Of a stretch of 64,000 nucleotides of DNA, positions 24,701 to 35,333 are shown one piece after another. Source of the DNA: Rhynchopus euleeides (lineage: Eukaryota; Euglenozoa; Diplonemea; Diplonemida; Diplonemidae). The notes below the pieces were generated by a model. It searched no databases. It saw nothing but the letters and a program-made list of their open reading frames with translations, and was not told the DNA's origin. Position 1 is the first letter of the stretch. Every line of letters begins with the position of its first letter. Location: positions 124,001 through 188,000 of the forward strand of contig OY723269.1 of assembly GCA_963210315.1 (NCBI GenBank), given 5' to 3'. A program made the position numbers and the translations under genes.

Positions 24701-27700
24701 TGATGTAGGCACAGGCTGTGTGACACTCACCGCAGGAGGCACAGGCTGTGATGTAGGCACCGCAGGAGGCACAGGCTGTGTGACACTCACCACAGGAGGC
24801 ACAGGCTGTGATGTAGGCACAGGCTGTGTGACACTCACCGCAGGAGGCACAGGCTGTGATGTAGGCACAGGCTGTGTGACACTCACGACAGGAGGCACAG
24901 GCTGTGATGTAGGCACAGGCTGTGTGACACTCACCGCAGGAGGCACAGGCTGTGATGTAGGCACCGCAGGAGGCACAGGCTGTGTGACGCTCACCGCAGG
25001 AGGCACAGGCTGTGATGTAGGCACCGCAGGAGGCACAGGCTGTGTGACACTCACCGCAGGAGGCACAGGCTGTGTGACACTCACGACAGGAGGCACAGGC
25101 TGTGATGTAGGCACAGGCTGTGTGACACTCACCGCAGGAGGCACAGGCTGTGATGTAGGCACCGCAGGAGGCACAGGCTGTGTGACGCTCACCGCAGGAG
25201 GCACAGGCTGTGATGTAGGCACCGCAGGAGGCACAGGCTGTGTGACACTCACCACAGGAGGCACAGGCTGTGATGTAGGCACAGGCTGTGTGACACTCAC
25301 CGCAGGAGGCACAGGCTGTGATGTAGGCACCGCAGGAGGCACAGGCTGTGTGACACTCACCACAGGAGGCACAGGCTGTGATGTAGGCACAGGCTGTGTG
25401 ACACTCACCGCAGGAGGCACAGGCTGTGATGTAGGCACAGGCTGTGTGACACTCACGACAGGAGGCACAGGCTGTGATGTAGGCACAGGCTGTGTGACAC
25501 TCACCGCAGGAGGCACAGGCTGTGATGTAGGCACCGCAGGAGGCACAGGCTGTGTGACGCTCACCGCAGGAGGCACAGGCTGTGTGACACTCACCGCAGG
25601 AGGCACAGGCTGTGTGTCACTCACCACAGGAGGCACAGGCTGTGATGTAGGCACCGCAGGAGGCACAGGCTGTGTGACACTCACCGCAGGAGGCACAGGC
25701 TGTGATGTAGGCACAGGCTGTGTGACACTCACGACAGGAGGCACAGGCTGTGTGACGCTCACCGCAGGAGGCACAGGCTGTGATGTAGGCACCGCAGGAG
25801 GCACAGGCTGTGTGACACTCACCGCAGGAGGCACAGGCTGTGATGTAGGCACAGGCTGTGTGACACTCACCGCAGGAGGCACAGGCTGTGTGACACTCAC
25901 CACAGGAGGCACAGGCTGTGATGTAGGCACAGGCTGTGTGACACTCACCGCAGGAGGCACAGGCTGTGATGTAGGCACCGCAGGAGGCACAGGCTGTGTG
26001 ACACTGACCACAGGAGGCACAGGCTGTGATGTAGGCACAGGCTGTGTGACACTCACCGCAGGAGGCACAGGCTGTGATGTAGGCACAGGCTGTGTGACAC
26101 TCACGACAGGAGGCACAGGCTGTGATGTAGGCACAGGCTGTGTGACACTCACCGCAGGAGGCACAGGCTGTGATGTAGGCACCGCAGGAGGCACAGGCTG
26201 TGTGACGCTCACCGCAGGAGGCACAGGCTGTGATGTAGGCACCGCAGGAGGCACAGGCTGTGTGACACTCACCACAGGAGGCACAGGCTGTGATGTAGGC
26301 ACAGGCTGTGTGACACTCACCGCAGGAGGCACAGGCTGTGATGTAGGCACCGCAGGAGGCACAGGCTGTGTGACACTCACCGCAGGAGGCACAGGCTGTG
26401 ATGTAGGCACCGCAGGAGGCACAGGCTGTGTGTCACTCACCACAGGAGGCACAGGCTGTGATGTAGGCACCGCAGGAGGCACAGGCTGTGTGACACTCAC
26501 CGCAGGAGGCACAGGCTGTGATGTAGGCACAGGCTGTGATGTAGGCACCGCAGGAGGCACAGGCTGTGTGACGCTCACCGCAGGAGGCACAGGCTGTGTG
26601 ACACTCACCGCAGGAGGCACAGGCTGTGTGTCACTCACCACAGGAGGCACAGGCTGTGATGTAGGCACCGCAGGAGGCACAGGCTGTGTGACACTCACCG
26701 CAGGAGGCACAGGCTGTGATGTAGGCACAGGCTGTGTGACACTCACGACAGGAGGCACAGGCTGTGTGACGCTCACCGCAGGAGGCACAGGCTGTGATGT
26801 AGGCACCGCAGGAGGCACAGGCTGTGTGACACTCACCGCAGGAGGCACAGGCTGTGATGTAGGCACAGGCTGTGTGACACTCACCGCAGGAGGCACAGGC
26901 TGTGTGACACTCACCACAGGAGGCACAGGCTGTGATGTAGGCACAGGCTGTGTGACACTCACCGCAGGAGGCACAGGCTGTGATGTAGGCACCGCAGGAG
27001 GCACAGGCTGTGTGACACTGACCACAGGAGGCACAGGCTGTGATGTAGGCACAGGCTGTGTGACACTCACCGCAGGAGGCACAGGCTGTGATGTAGGCAC
27101 AGGCTGTGTGACACTCACGACAGGAGGCACAGGCTGTGATGTAGGCACAGGCTGTGTGACACTCACCGCAGGAGGCACAGGCTGTGATGTAGGCACCGCA
27201 GGAGGCACAGGCTGTGTGACGCTCACCGCAGGAGGCACAGGCTGTGTGACACTCACCGCAGGAGGCACAGGCTGTGTGTCACTCACCACAGGAGGCACAG
27301 GCTGTGATGTAGGCACCGCAGGAGGCACAGGCTGTGTGACACTGACCACAGGAGGCACAGGCTGTGATGTAGGCACAGGCTGTGTGACACTCACCGCAGG
27401 AGGCACAGGCTGTGATGTAGGCACAGGCTGTGTGACACTCACGACAGGAGGCACAGGCTGTGATGTAGGCACAGGCTGTGTGACACTCACCGCAGGAGGC
27501 ACAGGCTGTGATGTAGGCACCGCAGGAGGCACAGGCTGTGTGACGCTCACCGCAGGAGGCACAGGCTGTGATGTAGGCACCGCAGGAGGCACAGGCTGTG
27601 TGACACTCACCACAGGAGGCACAGGCTGTGATGTAGGCACAGGCTGTGTGACACTCACCGCAGGAGGCACAGGCTGTGATGTAGGCACCGCAGGAGGCAC

Positions 27701-30535
27701 AGGCTGTGTGACACTCACCGCAGGAGGCACAGGCTGTGATGTAGGCACCGCAGGAGGCACAGGCTGTGTGTCACTCACCACAGGAGGCACAGGCTGTGAT
27801 GTAGGCACCGCAGGAGGCACAGGCTGTGTGACACTCACCGCAGGAGGCACAGGCTGTGATGTAGGCACCGCAGGAGGCACAGGCTGTGTGACGCTCACCG
27901 CAGGAGGCACAGGCTGTGATGTAGGCACCGCAGGAGGCACAGGCTGTGTGACACTCACCGCAGGAGGCACAGGCTGTGATGTAGGCACCGCAGGAGGCAC
28001 AGGCTGTGTGTCACTCACCACAGGAGGCACAGGCTGTGTGACACTCACCGCAGGAGGCACAGGCTGTGATGTAGGCACCGCAGGAGGCACAGGCTGTGTG
28101 ACGCTCACCGCAGGAGGCACAGGCTGTGATGTAGGCACCGCAGGAGGCACAGGCTGTGTGACACTCACCACAGGAGGTACAGGCTGTGATGTAGGCACAG
28201 GCTGTGTGACACTCACCGCAGGAGGCACAGGCTGTGATGTAGGCACCGCAGGAGGCACAGGCTGTGTGACACTCACCACAGGAGGCACAGGCTGTGATGT
28301 AGGCACAGGCTGTGTGACACTCACCGCAGGAGGCACAGGCTGTGATGTAGGCACAGGCTGTGTGACACTCACGACAGGAGGCACAGGCTGTGATGTAGGC
28401 ACAGGCTGTGTGACACTCACCGCAGGAGGCACAGGCTGTGATGTAGGCACCGCAGGAGGCACAGGCTGTGTGACGCTCACCGCAGGAGGCACAGGCTGTG
28501 ATGTAGGCACCGCAGGAGGCACAGGCTGTGTGACACTCACCGCAGGAGGCACAGGCTGTGTGACACTCACGACAGGAGGCACAGGCTGTGATGTAGGCAC
28601 AGGCTGTGTGACACTCACCGCAGGAGGCACAGGCTGTGATGTAGGCACCGCAGGAGGCACAGGCTGTGTGACGCTCACCGCAGGAGGCACAGGCTGTGAT
28701 GTAGGCACCGCAGGAGGCACAGGCTGTGTGACACTCACCACAGGAGGCACAGGCTGTGATGTAGGCACAGGCTGTGTGACACTCACCGCAGGAGGCACAG
28801 GCTGTGATGTAGGCACCGCAGGAGGCACAGGCTGTGTGACACTCACCACAGGAGGCACAGGCTGTGATGTAGGCACAGGCTGTGTGACACTCACCGCAGG
28901 AGGCACAGGCTGTGATGTAGGCACAGGCTGTGTGACACTCACGACAGGAGGCACAGGCTGTGATGTAGGCACAGGCTGTGTGACACTCACCGCAGGAGGC
29001 ACAGGCTGTGATGTAGGCACCGCAGGAGGCACAGGCTGTGTGACGCTCACCGCAGGAGGCACAGGCTGTGTGACACTCACCGCAGGAGGCACAGGCTGTG
29101 TGTCACTCACCACAGGAGGCACAGGCTGTGATGTAGGCACCGCAGGAGGCACAGGCTGTGTGACACTCACCGCAGGAGGCACAGGCTGTGATGTAGGCAC
29201 AGGCTGTGTGACACTCACGACAGGAGGCACAGGCTGTGTGACGCTCACCGCAGGAGGCACAGGCTGTGATGTAGGCACCGCAGGAGGCACAGGCTGTGTG
29301 ACACTCACCGCAGGAGGCACAGGCTGTGATGTAGGCACAGGCTGTGTGACACTCACCGCAGGAGGCACAGGCTGTGTGACACTCACCACAGGAGGCACAG
29401 GCTGTGATGTAGGCACAGGCTGTGTGACACTCACCGCAGGAGGCACAGGCTGTGATGTAGGCACCGCAGGAGGCACAGGCTGTGTGACACTGACCACAGG
29501 AGGCACAGGCTGTGATGTAGGCACAGGCTGTGTGACACTCACCGCAGGAGGCACAGGCTGTGATGTAGGCACAGGCTGTGTGACACTCACGACAGGAGGC
29601 ACAGGCTGTGATGTAGGCACAGGCTGTGTGACACTCACCGCAGGAGGCACAGGCTGTGATGTAGGCACCGCAGGAGGCACAGGCTGTGTGACGCTCACCG
29701 CAGGAGGCACAGGCTGTGATGTAGGCACCGCAGGAGGCACAGGCTGTGTGACACTCACCACAGGAGGCACAGGCTGTGATGTAGGCACAGGCTGTGTGAC
29801 ACTCACCGCAGGAGGCACAGGCTGTGATGTAGGCACCGCAGGAGGCACAGGCTGTGTGACACTCACCGCAGGAGGCACAGGCTGTGATGTAGGCACCGCA
29901 GGAGGCACAGGCTGTGTGTCACTCACCACAGGAGGCACAGGCTGTGATGTAGGCACCGCAGGAGGCACAGGCTGTGTGACACTCACCGCAGGAGGCACAG
30001 GCTGTGATGTAGGCACCGCAGGAGGCACAGGCTGTGTGACGCTCACCGCAGGAGGCACAGGCTGTGATGTAGGCACCGCAGGAGGCACAGGCTGTGTGAC
30101 ACTCACCTCAGGAGGCACAGGCTGTGATGTAGGCACAGGCTGTGTGACACTCACCGCAGGAGGCACAGGCTGTGATGTAGGCACCGCAGGAGGCACAGGC
30201 TGTGTGACACTCACCTCAGGAGGCACAGGCTGTGATGTAGGCACCGCAGGAGGCACAGGCTGTGTGACACTCACCGCAGGAGGCACAGGCTGTGATGTAG
30301 GCACCGCAGGAGGCACAGGCTGTGTGACACTCACCACAGGAGGCACAGGCTGTGTGACACTCACCGCAGGAGGCACAGGCTGTGATGTAGGCACCGCAGG
30401 AGGCACAGGCTGTGTGACGCTCACCGCAGGAGGCACAGGCTGTGATGTAGTCACCTCAGGATGAACGGGCCGCGTTACGCTCAGTAGAGGCTGAAGAGCT
30501 TGTGTTGTAGTAAAGCCAGTGAATGTCAACGCCAT
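9749..30535 (-). CDS. Giant proline-rich tandem-repeat protein (decapeptide/hexapeptide repeats), two in-frame amber codons
   Basis: From an ATG at 30535 the minus strand encodes MALTFTGFTTTQALQPLL and then only repeats: PVPPAVPTSQ and PVPPAVSVTQ (10 residues) and the short form PVPTSQ (6 residues). Common variants are A to V (PVPPVVSVTQ) and V to D (SDTQ). The first run has 4951 codons and ends in TAG (15680-15682). The frame resumes for 155 codons to a second TAG (15212-15214), then runs 1819 codons to TAG (9749-9751). The tail SVRQPVSPGVTVTRPDPPGG is non-repetitive. The product has no Cys and, outside SDTQ, almost no charge; this suits an extended polyproline-II rod such as a stalk, wall or mucilage protein (inference). 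No signal peptide follows the first ATG, so an upstream exon may be missing. The plus strand is open across the same stretch (9678-30464). I favour minus because every neighbour is minus and because the plus product would carry a Cys in every unit. Confidence 0.62.
9830..30455. repeat. About 20.6-kb tandem array of 30-bp and 18-bp units with higher-order duplications
   Basis: Plus-strand monomers are CCGCAGGAGGCACAGGCTGT followed by GTGACACTCA or GATGTAGGCA (30 bp), and an 18-bp form lacking CCGCAGGAGGCA. I estimate 700-750 units from length and mean size. All unit lengths are multiples of six, so no phase change occurs. Rare variants mark large internal duplications: TGTAATG at 12243/12351 recurs at 13701/13809 (1458 bp); ACACTGACCA at 22431 recurs at 24351 (1920 bp) and 26001 (1650 bp); TGTGATATAG at 16851 recurs at 18921 (2070 bp). 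Unequal exchange or replication slippage is the likely cause. Confidence 0.97.
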
Positions 30536-31204
30536 GCACAGACACGCGACGGCTGCCGCATCGTTCCGTCGTGCCCAGTGACTCCTGTGTACAGAACCTG
30601 AGGGTGTGGTGGTGGTGAGGTCCGTGATTCAACGTCACACTGCTTGGCCACTTGCGGCTGCCCTCTCTCCTTCCCGCTGGCATCGCCTCCTGCAAGACTC
30701 CTGAAGACGCTCCGCAGGAGGACCCGACATCTGGACAAGGTGAAACACAAGAAGGCCACATCCCGAGAAGGATGACGAGACGTTCACCGCCAACCAAGCA
30801 GAGTCAGGCGCGAGGCGTGGTCGCCCATCCGACGTCGTTTCCAGGGACCCTTAAGCCATCACACGAGCCCAGGGACAGCACCCAGGCCACGCGACCCGTG
30901 TGTGTGCAGCACCCGTGTGTGCCCACTTCTCTGCTGTCGTATCTGAGGACTTGTGGGATGATGACATCACAGCTGCCCTGTGCCCCACATCTGAGACACA
31001 GCACGCCTTCTGGCACCACTATGCCGCTGCGGGGGCGAACGACTAGCGCGGTGCAGCCTTCGCGGATGGGTTCAGCCTGCTGGAGGACCAGCTGAAAGTG
31101 GGAGTCGACGAAGTAAGATCTGGCTGAGTGCGTGTCACGTCACGACACAAGGCTGCAGAGCAACATCACAATGCTTGACGCGGTGGAGGGGTGGGGGAGG
31201 GGCC

Positions 31205-31280
31205 ACACTCGTGCCCTGTTGGTTTGATTCTCATCCGGCCGGTGCGCCCTGCACCGCCTTCATCCACACCACATTGGGAG
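31205..31280 (+). repeat. Dispersed repeat, copy 2 (partner at 7043-7131)
   Basis: CTGTTGGTTTGATTCT and a similar downstream pattern ending CACCACAT match the copy near 7043. Confidence 0.4.
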
Positions 31281-32751
31281 AACTGGCAAAGGAGCACGGC
31301 ACCAGAGGCAAAGATCCTGTCACTGGACAGGGATGCCACACAGTCAGTGTGGCCATGCAGGGTCCTTGCATAGGTGTGCCCTGTGACACTGGAGTGCGGG
31401 GTTATGGGGGACGCACCCCAGCTGCACATGACGCTGCCTGCCGCCGTGAAGGCACCTGCCTACCACTGCGGTAACGCAGCCAAAGGCATGTGATGTTCGG
31501 GAAAGTGTCGACTGCTCACAGAGGTCGAGATTTGACAAGAAAATATATGTGCCCTCCCCCCGTGGATCATGAAGCGACAGCACAAGCGAGGCAAGAAACA
31601 CCGGGACCTGCCGAAAGTTGCTTTTGTCGGAACCTTGCATGCACCACTCCCCCACCCCAATGGGGTGACGTCAGTGGGGGTCGCAAGGCCCGGCTAAACT
31701 AAAGGCAAAAAAAAGGGGGTGTCCCCAGTTGGCGACGCCAAGCTGTTGCAGAACCCAAATTTTGTTTGTGCCAAAACAGAAAGCGATTCACGCAGCCCTG
31801 ATGTGCAGGTTGCGTTTACCGCCAAAAGCGCTGACCCGCTCATCTTATTGATACAAACAGGAGCCAGGGCCTGGAGACTAAATAACGGAACACTGAATGA
31901 ATCACAAGAGAGAAGGGGGTCAACAAGAGGGTTAGTGTTCTTCCAACACTGAAAACACCCCAACACGTCTAACCCAGGCGAACATAACCTCGCGTGTCTT
32001 GCCTGATGAAGGTTGGTGTGAATGTGCGCAGAGCCATAGCAACAAGGCAAGGCAGATTGTGGCTGCCACCCAAAGCGCTGCCAACTGTCCTTTTCACCGT
32101 GACAAGATTCTTGCCATGTATGAAAGAGACAGAGCTGTTTGTTGTTTGCGCGCGCCCAAGTCCGGGCAAAACCAAAATTGGAGTGCAACACCCGCTCCTG
32201 ATCAGGGAGTTTGTCTTTGTTGACCACCCCCTCCTCCCGCTATATTTTGTGACACTGGCCGGGGTGTCATGCCCTGCGGCACAAAGAACAACCAACCCAA
32301 AGGAATGCGTATCGCAGAAGCTACACAACGGCAGTCCCCCCTCTGAACACCTCCACCTCAAAGGGGTGTCCAGATACAGGGTTAACAGCGAATCGCGGGC
32401 TCTCCGGCCATGCCTTGAGCCCACCGTTTCTCACCAAGGGCACTCCGAGAGTTCCTGGAGATTCCTGGGGACCCCCGCGCCACCCTCTGTGAGATCATTT
32501 GTTGGAAGAACAAACAAACACCGACGACAACGGGAGAAGGGCAAGAGGCAAGATAATTGGATGGCGACACATGTATGCAAGAGGAGGGCCTTAAAAAATA
32601 CGCCTCAAGAAGCACACAGGCCGCCTTGTTGGGGGCGCCCAACAGCCTTGGCCTGAGGAAGCAGCCAGGCTGCTGCGGCTGGTGTTGCATTTCGAGTTGG
32701 ATAGAGGTTAGGTGGGGTCCTGAGGGGAGCGCACCTCGAAATACAGAGCGA

Positions 32752-32870
32752 GGGGGGGAGGGCTTTCGCCCAGAAGTGCAGGAGGCGAGGCAAAGTGAGC
32801 CCGACTCGCAAAACTGGTTGTGAAGCGGTCACAGTTTGACACGCAGTGTGGCACAGGGCGGAGATACCCT
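32752..32870 (+). mobile_element. MITE-like element, subfamily 2, copy 1
   Basis: Begins with a G-run and GGCTTTCGCCCAGAAGTG, and ends GTGTGGCACAGGGCGGAGAT. The interior CAAAACTGGTTGTGAAGCGG is shared with copies near 43390 and 56815 and, inverted, near 52735. Confidence 0.5.
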
Positions 32871-33752
32871 ACAATTTGATCATACGAACTGCGTTGAGGA
32901 ACGCAATGCAGCGAACGCTTCCGTTTCTGATTTTGCTTTGTTTTGTCTTGCTTTTCGACAGCCTCTGGTGGCCAGGCGTGCTCAAAGAACAGCAACACTA
33001 TTAAGTCGAGCGGGACCTCAAGGGGAGGGGGGGATTTGGGAGCAACGGAAAATTTATGGTTTTCGAACGCAGAACAACAACACAACACACATACCCCACA
33101 GCCCTGCTGCCGGGGCGGAAAGCTTTCCCGAGTTAGGCTACGCCCAACAACGCCACAAGAAATATCCCACCGTGGGCCCCACACAAAATCAAATCAAATG
33201 GGGAGCCTTCGCACTGTGGCAAAACTGATTCTTCGGTCTGAGTCAGGTCATGACGGCTAGGCTATTCATGTTAGGGGGTGTTCACTGTTTTCGGTTCGTT
33301 CTCTTCTTTCTAGAGCGAAAGGCCTCGACTGGGCCAACCCGCCGCCGGCTGTGATGACACTGACACCAGCCTGGAGGGAAAGAGACTCCGGCACCAGGGG
33401 GGCACCCTGGGCCCCACCACGCCTTCCGAATCATGTGCCGGCCGACACTCGGGGGAGTCTGCAAGCAGGCAACCCACCGAGATGCGTGTCGGCAGCCACA
33501 AGGCTGAATGATGGAGCCCTCAGCACTGCTGGTCCCGGCGTTTCTCCTCGTCTTGGCAGCCGCAGATCACACCCGCACCCGGCACCGCCCTCTGCGAGAG
33601 CAGTGCAGTGCAGGCCACCCAGCGATACACACTCACGGGGGTGTGGCCCACCACTCACGCCTGTCAAGAGACACACGCGCGCACTTCGCAAGACTGATCT
33701 TCTTGCTGCAGCATGTGTGTGGGGTAATGCCTTCAGCGTGCCGCGGCACGCG

Positions 33753-34241
33753 TCACACCAGAAGCAGGCCGGTGTTGGTGCGTTCGTAGTAGAACTGCAG
33801 CAGGTCTGTGCTGCAGGTGAAGGCGCGGCGGAGGATGCGGCTGCGCGACGCCATGCTGCGGTAGCACTCCCCCGAGGGGGCGACAGGCAGCGCGAGGGTG
33901 ATGTCGGCGCGGGGCGATGCAGCGCAGAGGTGTGCAGGTTGCGTGAGGCGCGCACAGCTGAGCAGCAGCGTCGCGAAGTGGCGCAGCAGGGTCCGCTTGC
34001 GTGCCTGCATCGCCATGACCTCGACACGTGCCAGGGTCGCAGTCATGCGGGTGAGCGACTTCCGCTTCCGGCGCACCCTCGCCTGCTCGGCACGGCGTGC
34101 ACGTGCAACCTGCACCAAGCGGAGGAAGCTTGCGTAGCAGCACCGCACCACATGCATCGACCACATGCCGCACACACGCCACCGGTCCACCACGCTCACT
34201 GCGAACGTTCGTGTCCTCGCATCGCACTCATTGCGGGGCAT
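33753..34241 (-). CDS. Small basic helical protein (162 aa), unknown function
   Basis: ATG at 34241, TGA at 33753-33755. The product starts MPRNECDARTRTFAVSVVDR. Most of it is Arg/Ala/Leu-rich helix (QVARARRAEQARVRRKRKSL), followed by a Pro-containing linker and a last helix with LLQFYYERTN. Segments such as RCCYASFLRLVQVARARR, LLRHFATLLLSCARL and SRILRRAF echo the Tyr/Phe-containing basic helical motif of the protein at 1-2141, so the two may belong to one protein class. The open frame continues upstream of this ATG, but that part is Pro/Thr low complexity with no ATG, so I start here. It lies 411 bp downstream of the Cys-rich secreted protein gene on the same strand. I do not recognise a named family. 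Confidence 0.5.
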   Translation of the reverse strand: MPRNECDARTRTFAVSVVDRWRVCGMWSMHVVRCCYASFLRLVQVARARRAEQARVRRKRKSLTRMTATLARVEVMAMQARKRTLLRHFATLLLSCARLTQPAHLCAASPRADITLALPVAPSGECYRSMASRSRILRRAFTCSTDLLQFYYERTNTGLLLV

Positions 34242-34652
34242 GGGTGGTGTGCAGGTGCAGAGTGGTGTCGGCAGGGTGGTGCAGGGTCGGAGAGGGGGGC
34301 GGGGGGAAGACAAACACGCCGTGCTACCGGCGGTGTCAGGAAACCTGGTGTGGGCGTGTGGCATGCGTGGTGGTGGGTGTGTGACACGCCAAGAGGAAGA
34401 ATGTGACTACGGTGCCTTCTGCACCGCAGCAGAAAAAAAGGTGTGCGGCAAATCTCTGCCCCCTTCCCCCCCCCCCCCCCTCCGCTGAACGCACTTGCCG
34501 CTTCCACCTTGCAAAACCGCCTGGGGCAAGAGGGGGGTGAGGAAGCGTGTTAGGGGGATGGGCATAACACATGCCATCTAACGCCACACCACCACGTGGC
34601 AACCCGACCCACCCCACCCCACCCCACCCTACCCACCACCCCAACTTCTGCT
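34242..34652. other. Short gap between two minus-strand genes
   Basis: Holds CACCC/CCACC simple sequence (about 34600-34640) and a poly-C tract near 34466-34481. No gene seen. Confidence 0.6.
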
Positions 34653-35333
34653 TCAGCACGGGCAGTCTGGGCAGCAACAGAAGCCAGCACAGCTACACCC
34701 CCCGAGGCCGTTATCCTCACACCTGGTGCAGGCATAGGACGCACCGGACAGCGCCGGGTGCCCTGCAGGGCGGCACTGCGTCTCGCAGTCAATCAGAGGC
34801 AGGCCTGAATGCAGCTTGCGGGCACGCTGCGCGTCATGCAGCGCCCGGTTAACCCGTACAACAAGCGCTGTGGGCCACGCGCTGAGATCCTGGGGAGCAG
34901 CGTCGATCTGCGGCTGCAGCTCTGTCCGGAATTTACCCAGGTGCTGCAAGACGTGTTTCCGGCGCATCCTTGCAACAATCCCGTAGGTGAATGCGTCGCC
35001 TTTGAAGGCATAGCCGGACAGGATGCTGTCGGGCCGTGCCCACCGCCGCCCCTGCTTCGTGGCACACTGGCACTGGCTCTGCTTGTTGCACTTGCAGGCA
35101 TATCCCGTGTCTTCGCCGTAGCTCACCCCATCCACCCTCACCCAGGGCCCGGCAACCACACGCCCTGAGAGCACGGCCTTCCGCCCGTCAGCATCAAGCA
35201 CCTCCATCACCGGCTGGCGCACACCCCCCCCTCCTGAGCAGGGCACAGGGGCAGCGAACAGCAGCAGCAGCAGGACAGGCAGGGGTGCCGCAGGCACAAC
35301 CCTGTGCCGCGGCTGCCCCGATGTGGCGGGCAT
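34653..35333 (-). CDS. Secreted cysteine-rich protein (226 aa), unknown function
   Basis: ATG at 35333, TGA at 34653-34655. The N-terminus MPATSGQPRHRVV is followed by PAAPLPVLLLLLFAAPVPCS, a clear signal peptide with cleavage near residue 32-35. A short Cys cluster (YACKCNKQSQCQC) follows, then a helical middle (HVLQHLGKFRTELQPQIDAA). The C-terminus is very Cys-rich: from CETQCRP to the end there are 13 Cys, finishing CSCAGFCCCPDCPC. Such Cys-rich tails usually form disulfide knots or bind metal. The open frame extends upstream of this ATG through a Pro/His simple repeat with no better start; only this start gives a signal peptide. No family recognised. The C-terminal CPC could be a surface-adhesion or lectin-like module, but this is a guess. 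Confidence 0.72.
   Translation of the reverse strand: MPATSGQPRHRVVPAAPLPVLLLLLFAAPVPCSGGGGVRQPVMEVLDADGRKAVLSGRVVAGPWVRVDGVSYGEDTGYACKCNKQSQCQCATKQGRRWARPDSILSGYAFKGDAFTYGIVARMRRKHVLQHLGKFRTELQPQIDAAPQDLSAWPTALVVRVNRALHDAQRARKLHSGLPLIDCETQCRPAGHPALSGASYACTRCEDNGLGGCSCAGFCCCPDCPC

Larger units (their letters stand above)
30536..33752. other. Gap right of the repeat array
   Basis: No gene recognised. It may hold an upstream exon for the giant repeat gene. It contains a dispersed repeat (31205-31280), an imperfect inverted-repeat pair (31744-31770 and 32165-32188), and one MITE-like copy (32752-32870). Open frames here on both strands show no domain. Confidence 0.55.

Noticed and set aside
9830-30455. 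CRISPR-like array
   Set aside because: There are no unique spacers; units are contiguous tandem repeats in a eukaryotic context.
9678-30464. Plus-strand 6928-codon frame as a Gly/Thr/Cys repeat protein
   Set aside because: Kept as an open question in the findings but not annotated: all neighbours are minus, and a Cys in every ten-residue unit with no other structure is less plausible than the Pro-rich reading.
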